Origin: Linderina pennispora
Lineage: Eukaryota; Kickxellomycota; Kickxellomycetes; Kickxellales; Kickxellaceae
Direction of reading: 5' to 3'
Assembly: GCF_002104995.1 (NCBI RefSeq)
Contig: NW_024468264.1
Location: 62,001 to 126,000 of the forward strand
Length of the DNA: 64,000 bases
A program made the position numbers and the translations under genes. The notes under the pieces were generated by a model that had not been told where the DNA came from, searched no databases, and saw only the letters and a program-made list of their open reading frames with translations. Position 1 is the stretch's first letter; each line of letters begins with the position of its first letter. Below, piece after piece: positions 1 to 11,551 of the stretch.

Positions 1-30
1 AGCCGCTTCGCTTAAGGAGAGGTAGGGAAA

Positions 31-1987
31 TTAGCATGAGGACGAAGTAGCGCAGGCATTAGCACCGGTGTTGACGACACACGACGCCTCGGTGTAGACG
101 TGGGTGGTATAGACTGTCTGAGCACAGTCATCACCGCCCGACGACTTGTGGCCCTTCTTCGAGCGCTTCTTCTTGCTCTTGGAAGAGCTGGACGGCTCGC
201 ACTCGCAGCTGCTGGTCGGCGCGCACGAGTCCGAGGCATCAGACGAGCTCTTCTTGTGGCCCTTCTTGGACTTGCTGCGCTTCTTCTTGCCACCCGATCC
301 ATCGTCGCACGGCTTCACAGTGATTGTGATGGTGGGCTCGGGCTCGGGCTCACAGCCACCGTATGCCGGAGTCGAAGCACCGTATGCCGGAGTCGAGGCA
401 CCGTATGCCGGAGTCGAGGCACCGTAGGCAGGAGCAGGGGCAGGGCCAGCGCCGTACGCAGCCGACGATGAGCCACCACCATAGGCGGGAGCGGGGGCAG
501 GACCGGCTCCGTAGGCAGCAGACGATGAGCCACCACCATAAGCGGGGGCGGAGCCAGGGCCTGCTCCGTAGGCAGCAGACGACGATCCACTGTCACCGTA
601 ACCACCACCGCCGCCCGACGAGCTAGCACCGTAGCCAGAACCACCACCTGACGAGCTAGCACCGTAGCCAGAACCACCACCCGACGAGTTAGAGCCATAG
701 CCGGAACCACCACCCGACGAGCCACCACCGTAGCCAGAACCACCACCTGACGAGCCACCACCCGACGAGCCACCACCATAGCCAGAACCATCAGCCGACG
801 AGTTGGCACCGTAGGCGGCCGGAGGTGGCTGACCAGCGCTGTAGCAAGTAGCGGTCTGAGCAGGAGGCACGATGGTCACTGGTCTTGGTGTCACCAGGGC
901 GGATGCATGACAGAGTGACAGCCGGCAGCTGGCTGGTCTTGGTGATGTATGTCGGGGGGTCAGTCACGGTGGTGAAGACAGTGCTGCCCGGTGCGTGGAT
1001 GGTACAGGTCTGATCTGGATCATGGACAGTGTGCGTGACAACGCTACCAGGGAGGGTGTTGGTGACACAAGTGTCGGAGCCATGCGCGGTGTGCGTGACG
1101 GTGTTGCCTGCAGCAGTGACAGTAATGGTGCTGTCAGCGCCATGGACGGTGTTGGTGACAGTGGAGCCAGCAACATTGACAGTCACAGTGCAAGGGGGAG
1201 GCGTGATAGTGACTGTGGTGGTGCTGGCTGGTGCCTCAGTGGTGACAGTGACAGCCGGCTCAGCGGAGCCGTAACCAGCCGAAGAACCATAGCCAGCAGC
1301 CGCAGGGGCGGCGGCAGCAGGAGCACCATAGCCAGAGCTCGAGTCAGCAGCAGGAGCGGCAGCCGCGGGGGCAGCAGGGGCAGCGGGCAGCAGGGGCACC
1401 ATAGCCAGAAGCAGGGGGAGATCCGTAGCCAGAGCTCGAGTCAGCAGCGGGAGCGGCGGCCGCGGGAGCAGCAGGGGCACCATAGCCAGGAGCGGCAGCC
1501 GCGGGGGCGGCAGGGGCAGCGGCAGCAGGGGCACCATAGCCAGAAGCAGGGGGAGATCCGTAGCCAGAGCTCGAGTCAGCAGCAGGAGCGGCAGCCGCGG
1601 GGCAGCAGGGGCAGCGGCAGCAGGGGCACCATAGCCGGGAGCAGGGGGAGATCCGTAACCTGAGCTCGAATCAGCAGCGGGAGCAGCGGCTGCGGGAGCA
1701 GCAGGGGCGGCGGCAGCAGGGGCGGCGGCACCATAGCCAGCAGCAGGAGGAGGGATTGGCACATTGTCGCTGTAACCGGAGCTAGCGTAATCGGCAGCAG
1801 GGGCAGGGGCAGGAGCAGGAGCAGGAGCAGGGGCGGCTGGCGGGGCAGCAGCACCAGGAGCACCCTGGTACGACAGGTTGAGGTCAAAGTCGAACGGCTT
1901 GCCGACAGTGGTGGCCTGAGAGTCGGCCGGGGCAGCATTGGTCGCAGCGATCAGAACAGCAAGGATACCAAAAGTGACCTTCATCAT
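31..1987 (-). CDS. Secreted Pro/Ala- and Gly/Ser/Tyr-repeat protein, probable wall or extracellular structural protein
   Basis: No known family is recognised. The N-terminus (MKVTFGILAVLIAATNA then APADS) is a clear signal peptide; either of two adjacent ATGs may start it. After it come Ala/Pro-rich blocks with repeated SSSGYG and PAPGYGAP units, then about five degenerate Thr/Val-rich units of the form G-S-T-V-T-x-T-V-H that include Cys residues. A long tract of GGGSGYG and AYGAGPAPAP units follows, with a Lys/Ser-rich Cys-containing tail ending SSSC. The frame breaks near 1600 (one G missing on the plus strand), is restored near 1385 (one G extra), and breaks again near 890. Frame-corrected length is about 651 residues. 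No GPI-type hydrophobic tail is visible. The composition suggests a cell-wall or extracellular matrix protein; this is inference. Confidence 0.75.
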
Positions 1988-2210
1988 TTTAATGGATGGT
2001 AGAGCGGAAATTAAGGGAGAGGGTGTGCGTAAAGGGTATTAGAGAAAGGAGGGAAGGGCGGAAGGGAGGGAGAGGGATTAGGGAGGGGCGGGAGAGGGAG
2101 GGTATCAGTAAGTAGCAGTTGGGAGGAAAATTGAAAGTGCGCAGAACACTAGATGTATAACCCAAGAAGTTGATGATAGAACTTGTTGGTAAGGGCCCTG
2201 GATGGAGACT

Positions 2211-2218
2211 CTTATATA
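2211..2218 (-). promoter_or_regulatory. TATA box of the repeat-rich secreted protein gene
   Basis: The minus strand reads TATATAAG about 224 bases upstream of the start codon. A pyrimidine-rich stretch on the gene strand lies between them and would be the leader. Confidence 0.45.
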
Positions 2219-2941
2219 CCGAAATATGCCAGAGTTCAAAATGCCAATGTGCCAGCACGATCAGCGGAATTTTTTGAGCATGGCAGGCGGCCAGCCAACG
2301 CCGGCTGCGTGGGGAAAGCCAGAAGCGTGTATTCCCTCTAGGCTATTTCGGCCACCTAACACACTATGTCTCAGGCAAAAATAAAACCGTGCACTCAGGG
2401 CAGCCGTGTGAACTACTGCGGTCCCAGTGTTTGCTTGAAATCTGGCAGCGGGATATGCCCGGAGACTTGCATTGTTGATGGCATTGCAGGGCTAGTTTCA
2501 AAAGCAAATGCCAGTAACTGGTGGTCAAAATGAGGAACCGCTGTGCTCGATCTCAAACATTGTGCAGTAAAATGCGGGATGGTTGGGTTGGCAGGCAGGA
2601 ACAGACTCCATACTCAAACAAAAGTAGCCTGCAACCGCACAGAAGAAGAAAGCGAGACAAGGGAATGTATTTTTCAGACATCTTGCCGAAACTAGAGAGA
2701 AGTAGAGTGGGTAAGAAGAGGCCGTTTTAGAGGTGTCGGCCAAAATGCGCTAGAGTGCCACTATTGGCTTTATATTGCGTCCCTGAACATATGCGGCCCA
2801 AGTAGCCCACAGTCTGCATGAGCACAATGCCATTGCAGTCCCAAGATCACGCCTTAGACGCATGTATGGCTTGATGGAAATAGTTTATTTATCAGCTGGC
2901 CGGAAATTAGTAAGCCTGCAAGCGCAACGCAGGGAGAAAAG
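2219..2941. other. Intergenic region, no gene seen
   Basis: Open frames here are short and show no family resemblance. The right end holds the 3' flank of the thioredoxin-like gene, including a minus-strand AATAAA at 2884-2889. Confidence 0.6.
2884..2889 (-). terminator. Polyadenylation signal of the thioredoxin-like gene
   Basis: AATAAA on the minus strand, about 50 bases beyond the stop codon at 2942. Confidence 0.5.
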
Positions 2942-3423
2942 CTAGGCAGAGTTGACAAACTTGACAATGTTCTGCTCTTCGAAGCACTCCTCTTCGACCA
3001 GGCGGCTACCAGGACCAGCCTTGGTCCACTTGAGCAGGGTCGGGATGGGGCCCAGCTTGATATCCTCGCGGGTGCGGAAGACGTTTGTTGGGCTCGCAAC
3101 ACTACAGAGTTGGAAAGAGAACAGGGGATGAACGTCAATATAATTGCGCTTTTGAAAAGAGCCAGTCCGGCACGCTGCTGCATTTTGCAAACACTTACTC
3201 AGTCTTGCGGTCAACAGGGGACCTCGAGCAGAATCGAGTTCGGGATGGTGTTGACCACCTTGCGCACGGTCGGGTCGGCGATGACACAGTCGGGGCACCA
3301 CGACTCGTTGGTCTCGGGTGCCTCGCGGCCAAAGAACAGAACAAACACACTTTCGCTCTGGGCAAGGGCCTCGTTCACCTTGGCATCAAACTCGGCAGGC
3401 TCAAGCACACGGACACACTTCAT
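2942..3423 (-). CDS. Thioredoxin domain-containing protein 17 (TRP14-like)
   Basis: A small cytosolic thioredoxin-fold disulfide reductase of the TXNDC17/DUF953 family. Exon 1 (3423-3199) starts MKCVRVLEPAEF and carries the diagnostic active site WCPDC in the context ESWCPDCVIADP. Exon 2 (3101-2942) carries the cis-Pro segment PIPTLLKW and the C-terminal helix. The 97-base intron (3198-3102) begins GTAAGT and ends TAG. Just before the donor the frame is broken by one extra C in a run of four; without it the reading is LLEVPVDRKTE. Corrected length is 127 residues, normal for the family. The start was chosen over an upstream in-frame ATG because family members begin close to this point. It shares a roughly 270-base divergent promoter region with SEC18. 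Confidence 0.88.
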
Positions 3424-3691
3424 GGTATATTGGCTGAGTAGAAAAAAGTAGAAGCAGGGATATGAGGGATGAGGAAAGCAACGGCTTGGATCGCCCAGCT
3501 GGCCAAGTGCAAACCAGCAGTTTTTCTCAGCTCGAGTCTCCCAACAGCGGCGCGGCTCGAGCCGGTGAGCGGGCTTCCTGCTGGCCGCCAAGCGGCTGGG
3601 GGCTACGTCAAAACTGCTGGCACCAGAGGTTGCCGCCTTCTTGGCCTCTATCACGCTTCTGCCTTTCAGCTTCTACATCTGGACTTCCACA

Positions 3692-6080
3692 ATGAGCAGA
3701 GATTACAACTACGAGAGAATTCTGGGCGAAGGCGGGATGGACCCGTACGGGTCACGGCAGCCAATGCAACAGCGCCCGCCGCAGTACCGCTCGTCGCCGC
3801 ACCAACACCAGCAGCTCCCACCGTTTATGAGGCCTGGCGATGCACGCCAAATGAGGGTTGGCAAATGCCCCGACAACACATTGGCTCTGACCAACTTGCT
3901 GGCCGTCAGCTCGCAGGACTTTGATGCCAGCACTCACTATGTTCGCATCAACAACGACTACATTTTCAACGTGCATCCAGTTGACGCGCTGCCATCCGGC
4001 ATGATCGGCCCGTCGCGTATCCAGCGTACCTGGGCACAGTTCTCAATCAACCAGGAGGTGCTTGTCGAGGCCATGTCGAACCCAGGCGCTGACCCAAAGT
4101 CGAACGTATTTGCGATCAGCATGGATGTCGACATCTCTTTCCTGTCGCCAAACCAAGAGACAGCTCTGCGTGTTGACTCGGAGGAAGTCTCACAGCTTCT
4201 GCGAACCAACTTTGGACAACCAGATCTTCAGCGTCAGGCCAAGCCATTTGTATTTGACTTCCGCGGATACAACCTCAAGGCCACTGTAACCAGCCTGGCT
4301 GTTGTCCCGCTCGACGTCCTGCAGGACAGCAAGGGTGAAGGGAGCTCGGCCTATGACAGCGCGCCAGCAGCTGAGTACGGTATCTTGACGAGCCTGACCA
4401 CGATCAATGTGTCAAAGGCCCAGGGCTCAATGATCGATGTCAGAGGGTCGGCGGCCAGGCACAAGGCCAATGCCATTATCCAGCCCGACTTCAAGTTTGA
4501 GGACATGGGCATTGGTGGCCTAGGACAAGGAGTTCAGCAACATCTTCCGCCGTGCGTTCGCCTCGCGCATCTTCCCACCCGAGCTGGTCGACAAGCTCGG
4601 CATCCAGCATGTCAAGGGCATTCTACTCTACGGCCCGCCTGGATACTGGTAAGACCCTGATGGCCCGGCAGATTGGCAAGATGCTCAATGCCGTTGAGCC
4701 TCTGATCGTCTCGGGACCCGAGATTCTGAACAAATACGTCGGCCAGTCTGAGGAAAACGTGCGCAAGCTGTTTGAGCCTGCTGAGAAGGAGTACAAGGAG
4801 AAGGGGGACGAGAGCCAGCTGCACATTATCATCTTTGACGAGCTCGATGCCATCTGCAAGCAGCGAGGATCAAAGAACGACGGCACCGGAGTCGGCGACT
4901 CTGTGGTCAACCAGCTTTTGGCCAAAATGGATGGCGTGGACCAACTCAACAACATCCTGATTATTGGAATGACCAACCGTAAGGAGCTTATCGACGACGC
5001 GCTGCTGCGTCCGGGACGTCTGGAGGTTCAGATCGAGGTTGGACTGCCTGACGAGGGTGGCCGTCTGCAGATCATCAAAATTCACACAGCCAAGATTCGT
5101 GACAACGACATTCCTGGACGCGGACGTTAGTCTGGAGGAGCTGGCAGGTCTGACGAAAAACTACAGCGGTGCTGAAATTGCTGGCCTGGTCAAGTCAGCA
5201 TCGTCGTTTGCCTTCAACCGGCACATCAAGGTTGGAAGCATGTCGCAGTTGACCCAGGACATCTCGGACATGAAGATTCAGCGTGGCGACTTTTTGAACG
5301 CTCTGGATGAAGTCAAGCCAGCGTTTGGAATTGCCTCGGAGGAGTTTGACCAGTGTGTGGCCAACGACATCATTCGAATTTGCGCCCAGTGTGCGGGAGA
5401 TCCTTGACAAGGCGCACCTGTTTGTCGAGCAGGTTCACCAGAGTGCGACGCTCAGCCGCTTGTCAGTGTCCTGCTGCACGGTCCGTCGGGCAGCGGAAAG
5501 ACAGGCGCTGGCTGCCACAGTGGCGATGCAGAGCGCGTATCCGTTCGTCAAGCTTGTGTCGCCCGAGAACATGATTGGATACACCGACAGCCAGAAGATC
5601 GCGGCTATCACCAAGATCTTCAACGACTCGTACAAGTCGCCACTCAGCCTGATTCGTCATTGACAACATCGAGCGGCTGTTGGAATGGGTGCCGATTGGA
5701 GCGCGATTCTCGAACAGTGTGCTGCAGGCGCTACTGGTGTTGGTCAAGAAGCAGCCGCCCAAGGACCGCAGGCTGTTTATTATTGGCACCACCAGTGAGC
5801 GGCGTGTGTTAGAGGAAATGGACCTGGCGAATGCGTTTACCAACGAGATTTATGTGGACAGCATCAAGTCGCTGGAGTCGATCGAGGCTGTAGTGCGCCA
5901 TGTTGGCCTATTTGACAGTGACAACGAACTCGAAGAGCGTGTTTGCTGAGATTTCTCAGACTATCGGTGACCGGGAGGTCAGCATCGGTGTTCAAGAAGC
6001 TGCTGCTGCTCATCGAGACAGCGCGCCAGGACTCTGACAAGCGCTCAAGATTCAAGGTCGAAGTAATGTCTGCAATTTAA
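3692..6080 (+). CDS. SEC18: Vesicle-fusing ATPase Sec18/NSF, with many frameshifts
   Basis: An AAA+ ATPase that disassembles SNARE complexes after membrane fusion in the secretory pathway. The order is an N-terminal substrate-adaptor domain, then D1 with [18 protein letters not shown], Walker [16 protein letters not shown] and the TNRKELID segment, then D2 with [11 protein letters not shown] and the [15 protein letters not shown] segment. The frame changes nine times: apparent one-base insertions near 4523, 4640 (inside Walker A), 5115, 5384, 5505, 5658, 5937 and 5992, and one apparent deletion near 5448. The net correction gives 793 residues, close to yeast Sec18 (758). All conserved blocks remain in order, so the breaks look recent or artefactual rather than old decay. 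The ATG at 3692 was chosen over one at 3641, which would add a hydrophobic extension foreign to the family. Confidence 0.9.
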
Positions 6081-6599
6081 CTTTTGCTGGCACAGTGTCT
6101 TTGATGCTTTGGCCTTCCCTTTTCATATCTACCTTCTCGGTTACTTTTTACTACATTGCCACTTCCTGAAATATATCTTTGCCCATATATCGGAAATTTT
6201 CATTTTGCTCGCTCTACCCTTGTGAATATCTAATGTGTATGTGACAGCCCTTCTATTATAGTGTTCCACCGCAGAATATATATCCTATGCCAATATTGCC
6301 ATCTACGCCATAGTACTTCTCATTTCTGCTAGCATATCTCAGTCATATCCCCTGCGAGGAAATGCACATCATTCCATACTGTATACTAGAATCCATGCTA
6401 TGATTATCATAAGTACAGGCAGTGACAAAGGCAACTCAGGAGCTGGCTATATGTCAATCGCCATGCGCTTCTTTGTTTTAACGGTAGTTAACAGGTACAC
6501 CTTCCTAACAACGGTCCATGTTTACTGCATGCTTATTGGTTTTTACACAGCGGCAGAAGGACGCACACCAAACATACTGCTCGGACAACAAACCTGATT
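6081..6599. other. AT-rich non-coding sequence downstream of SEC18
   Basis: Visibly richer in A and T than the flanking genes. No open frame here resembles a known protein. Confidence 0.5.
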
Positions 6600-7300
6600 A
6601 GCTGTAAGTTGGCTGTAGAAAAAGCTGTACTATTTCGAATACCATACCCTATTGCCTTGGGTACCTCAGTAGCTTGCATGCAGTCCTTACCCACAATTTT
6701 GCAGCTCCACTCTCGATGTGGCTTGAAAGTGATGTATTTGTACAAGGACTCGGAAGCATATCTATCATCCAGGCTGTTTTCTATAATGCAAGCGACATCC
6801 AGAGTTTTAGTAAGTGCAAACGCTTTTGTTTCGAGTAGCGTCAGCAAGCCGCTAGCAAGTACCTGTAGCTGCGCGATAGGCCCCAGAACAGACCACCTCG
6901 ACACTGTATGCTCCGTCCATTGCCTGTCGGAGAAGCAAGAGACCAGCAATCGTATTGTCCTGGTTCTCGCCGCTCAAGGCTCCAGGTGGTCTATACAGGT
7001 GCGTGTTCCGTTGTAGTGACGGCCGGAGAGTACCACGAAAAGCACAAGAAGCACAGATAAAGACGTATGCGACAGAGATACAGATTGTTTCCAGGTTTAT
7101 TTTTACTCAAATACAAACACGTCACCGTCTAGGTTCGGCACCGTACAGTCCTGGCAAAGGTGTTTAGCGAGGCACAAGTAGGTAGGCACGGGTGCCTTGA
7201 GTAGGCGCTTGTGAGGGGCACCCAGGTAGTCATTATAAAGAATAGAGTGTGTTTGATTGAAGAGTAGTATTATAAACGAGACATGGGAGTAGGACATTAA
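6600..7300 (-). pseudogene. Possible eroded coding remnant of unknown identity
   Basis: Three minus-strand stretches read like protein but sit in different frames. One, near 7297-7103, has the motif KAPVPTYLCLAKHLCQDC. A second, near 7000-6880, reads ENQDNTIAGLLLLRQAMDG. A third, about 6880-6600, reads LASGLLTLLETKAFALTKTL and then FKPHREWSCKIVGKDC. They may be exons or frame-shifted pieces of one gene, but no start, splice sites or family could be assigned. The local AT richness matches the neighbouring broken GATA gene. This may not be a gene at all. Confidence 0.25.
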
Positions 7301-7861
7301 GTGGTGTTAGTGGAAGGCTCCACTTGTTGTGGGAGCAGTGCATTCGTGGGGGTTTTTTACTCAGTGGAACTCAAGCCCTGCTTAGATCCATTTTGAACAG
7401 GTACAGCTCTGGTTCACTTGCAGGTGTAGCAGCAGGCGAACAATAATGATGTACCTGTTGACATTCGGGTCCGGAGTCCTACGCACATAGACAAGCCGAA
7501 CGCATACGTACAAAGCCAGACAGACGACCAGCTTCTTTTTCAGTCATTTGAGGTTATTTTTCATTTTTTAACTATTAGTTACCAGTACTTTATATTTCAT
7601 CACTGCATACTCCCTAGCAACCACTGATTGCACGATTGCTAGATTTTTGAATCTCTCGCCATGTAATGATACCATCATACCCACAAGTATACCTATCTTT
7701 GGGGTACACAACATATACAGCTAAGATAGTATTTGCATATCAATCGCCACATATAGTTATACATGGCATTCCAATATTTTATAGATATCGCTTCGATGCA
7801 TATACCAGTGATGGTTGCAGTTATTAATATTAGCTTGTATCTATTATATTGTAAGACTGTA
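7301..7861. other. AT-rich intergenic sequence
   Basis: Runs of A/T and many stop codons in every frame; no gene is seen between the possible remnant and the end of the GATA-factor gene. Confidence 0.5.
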
Positions 7862-10012
7862 TTATAGAAAAGATCCTAAGCTGTTGAAGAAAAGAGGGCT
7901 ACTGGAATCACCCATACAGCTTGCTGCTCTGCACCGACGGGAGGTATTGCTGTACCAGCGTGGCCATGTGTAATGGTGTGTTAGCAAGTGGTGGTGCGCT
8001 AAAAAGTGGCGGTGTGCTCCATGAGGGGATGCAAATAAGAAGGAATGAAGAGCACCCTGGTTGGCAATAGGATGCAGCACAAACTGCATCAGTGAAAAAT
8101 CAAAGACTATTAGCCCCATTGCTATCAGCTGTTGAAGTACCGCCGTTGTTTTTGCTTCGTTTACCAGAGCGGCAGGTGGGGGCACCATATGAAAACACAA
8201 GGGTTCTGCTGGTTGGGACTTTGCCACAATTGGATAAGATGCAGACAGCTGGTGATTTAGTATGTCCACCTGAAGAGTCTGTAACTGCTCCTGGTCAAAG
8301 TACGGCACGTCTGGGTAATTGCTGTATAGCCTGCAGTTCTGCCTCGTCGAGGTATGTTGTGCTCAGTACTTGCTGCAGATGTTGTAGCTGAGCCTGATCA
8401 AGGTACGGTGCATCCAGTGATTCCGGTGCAGCGATCCCTCATCGGATTTCGCAGCGCCAGTAAGTGTGTTGTCTGGGACTGTCACTTTGGGCTCTGGCCG
8501 TTTGTACGGATGCGACTTCTGTCTGGCTTTCTTGCGCAGCTTTCATGGCTTTATCCTTGCTGCCGCTTGCGTGAGATTTGTCAACATCGAACTTACCGTT
8601 CGGTTTGAGAAGGATCCGACGGTCCAGTTTGTGCAGTTTGTAGTATAGCCCACATGAATTGCAGACAGAGTTCAAGGTGAAAGCATGTAGCCGCCATGTC
8701 GGTGACTCGTATGCATGGCAATTAGAGCACATCTTGAGCGGGTTACCGTGTTCGTCGCATTTCGGCAGCGAAGCAGCGCGCTCCTCAAAATCTTGCAACT
8801 CTGCCATATCGTCTGAATCCAGTGATCTGCTTGAAGGGTCGATGAGTGGTAGACAGTTCATACCACCTTTCAACCTGGATCCTGCATGTGTGGCGTCCTT
8901 GATGTGTGCATTCACTGGAGGTGCACTGCCTGTGAGCTGCTGAGCGATAAGCTTGCAGTAGGCCGATGAGGTATTGGTCAGGGATACGAGAAAACGCAGG
9001 TGGAATGACTGGGAACGGCACATTAGATTTATTGACTCCATCGCCAGGCATTGCAGATGGCTGAATTGTAGAATATTGCAGCGTAGTCTCACTAGTGATT
9101 GCGATAGTAGGTTCGTCATTCCAGCCCTTATTCATGAGCAGGGTGGTCGATGAGCAAGGCAAATAGATGGTGTTGTTGCTGCACATGGCCCAATAGCGCC
9201 TAAAGAAAAGTATATGAAATGTTGTAGCTGCCAAAGTGTTGCGGATGGATAAGGGTAAAGCCAAGGTAGTGATGATGGTAATAGCCAATAGAACACAGTT
9301 GCTGCCTGGGTTCAAATGCTGAATGACGAGAAGAGCTCATCCAATTTATACTACAATATGACATACCGCAATGGACTGCCCTTGCTCTGCTGCCTTCTTC
9401 TCTATCGATTCAGAGTAGGGCCAGGCTGCCACAGGGAGAGAACAAGGAAAATTTGTACCTTCTCTCTTCGGTCTGTAACTTGGCGTTGCATTCTCGCACT
9501 ACATCTACCCATTGCATTCGTTTTGACAATGGCCAATTTGGCCCGGTCCAAAATCAAATACCAGAACGCTCGCCAGGGCAGGATTTGGAAGGCACAAGTG
9601 CAGTGACAGGGCTCGTGGTTGCCTGAATTCCATTCGTTGAAGCACATTCACGCTCCAAACTGCTTTGCTGACACTGCCAGACGTGGTGGTAGAGATCAAA
9701 GGATTGTTTGGTAGCAAACGGTTGAGAATACCGTGCTTCAAATAGATCCTTTTGATATGCATCACGGAGGTTGCTGAATTTAATTTCTATGTTTGGCAAT
9801 GATGTAATGTGCGGCTCGCTATTTGCAAAGTATTTTTAAGCACAATTTGACTGATCAAACCTACGCCCCGTTTCATTCTCAAAGTGTATACGGCGTGGCT
9901 ACCAATTGTGAATTTTCAGTCTTGGGCTTGAGGAGAGCGGCAAGATACGAGTGTACCCTGGATTGCGGGCTCGGATAGTGTAATCACGAGTGCTTGAGGA
10001 GCCACATATGTT
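7862..10012 (-). CDS. GATA-type zinc-finger transcription factor, strongly fragmented
   Basis: The finger reads CSNCHAYESPTWR then SVCNSCGLYYKLHK (about 8730-8630): C-x2-C-x18-C-x2-C with the typical WR and NSCGLYYKLH elements. It has one more loop residue than the usual 17. Downstream are three copies of a Y-[LF]-D-[QE]-x-x-L-Q motif (YLDQAQLQ, YLDEAELQ, YFDQEQLQ) in shifted frames. Upstream, protein-like stretches continue to about 10012 (NPGYTRILPLSSSPRLKIHN, HFENETGRRFDQSN, EIKFSNLRDAYQKDLFEARY). Likely introns lie near 9564-9427 and at 9366-9200 (donor GTATGT, acceptor TTTAG). Several frame breaks and in-frame stops (near 9900 and 9838) interrupt it. It may be a pseudogene or a casualty of the local indels. 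It probably acted as a nuclear DNA-binding regulator; no specific homologue is claimed and the start is unknown. Confidence 0.6.
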
Positions 10013-11551
10013 CACATGTGCTTATTTACAAATGTGTCTCGTGAATTGAAAGGAAAGTATTGAATCCACAGTCACTAACTATATCTCAAGCACATTTACC
10101 ACGACATATTACAATATAATGCACAGGAAACTCGGTTAAGAAGACTTGATATTTAGTGTTTTTAATGAGCAATGCGTGGAGTTATGTTTTACTCTATTCT
10201 TCATCCAAACTTGTCTTCAATATCTCAGCATAGACTTTAGATGCCATGAGATGCACATCTGAGATGAAAACTGAGTTTTGCCCTTCATTATTAACTAGCA
10301 ATCATCAGAATATATGCTGACAGGTTGCAAGCGCATGTATTCTCTGGCTACACCACTCTGCTGCATTATTTAACTGGGAATTTGTTTTATTTAAATAGAG
10401 CTTATTATCGAAAGATGTTTAAAACGCACCGCTATTACATAGATCCGATTTGTAATCTCGGGCTACAGGTGGCAGAAGCAGGATGTATACTAACGGCAGT
10501 GGTAGCACTGGTGCTTTAGTGGCATGCACATTTATGCACTTTTCCAATTGCATCTTTTTTACAGCTGCATTTTCTGCTGGGGCCATGTACAAGTATTTCC
10601 AAGGTGTGCGCCCATTCTATAAGTACCTTCTATGAGATAGGGCTGTTTAGTTCATAGAGCGGTCATGCAAAAACTCCGAGTTCAGTTTTATAAATTAAAT
10701 AGTTTTATGAGCATATGTAAGCGATTCCATTTGGGCTGTAACAGACTCAGTCTGCATGTGGCCTGATCCGAGAGCCCGTATCAGTGCTGACGGCCCTTAA
10801 ATCCGTGTAAGCCAGCACCCCCAGTCCTTGTACGCAGCCTGGTCAATGGGATTGCACAATCTGTGTGGGATGTGTGTAGCCGGATTGCAGATCTAATATC
10901 AAAGCCATTTAAGGTGCATAGGAGATAGAAAATTCCATGGAATAGCAACAATGGACGGCGTAACGATATATATTTTGTTACAAAATATGGTGTCTAAGGC
11001 TGATATCACCATATATTTCGAGGCTGCAGGTACTGATACCGCGGATGCCGATACTGTAGCCGGCTGTCGCTAAATTCACCAGACCCCAGCGCTGAAACGC
11101 CTGCGCTGAGCAGGACCACCAAGATGGGGACCTGTCCATGATCGCTATTGCACCAACAACCATCCGACACGTTCAAATGACCGGTTCGCCGTGATGCTCT
11201 TATCGACGTGTCAACCCATGCTGACTAGCAGCCGAGCTCGCATCGCAAGCAGAGTAACTATTATTATTTATTCCATTGCGCATTTCACTTTTTCAGCATA
11301 CCTATATACACCGCTATACTACCCCTTAGCTTTTGCTATATTAGCCACCTTGAAACGTTTCCAGCATGCAATTCTGTAACCTCTGCCTAAAAGCTATTGC
11401 CCATTCCCAGATATCAGCTGCCAGCAGTAAGCCAGCCCACGGAGCTAGTAGTAGCCCAGGCGGCCTGTGCGTTTGTCTACCAAATTGCAGATTGGGACTG
11501 GTGAGAGAAAGAGATATATTTGAAGGGGGAAAAGCACAGGGAAAGGAATAT
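10013..11551. other. AT-rich intergenic region, no gene seen
   Basis: About 1.5 kb with short, stop-rich frames and no recognisable product. Base composition rises towards GC only near the end of UGP1. Confidence 0.55.

Noticed and set aside
5039-5663. Programmed +1 frameshifting in SEC18
   Set aside because: The shift sites share no heptamer, stop codon or downstream structure, and one shift is in the opposite direction; sequencing indels fit better.
9308-9318. GGGTTCAAATGC resembling a tRNA T-loop
   Set aside because: No acceptor, D or anticodon arms could be folded around it, and it lies inside the GATA gene region.
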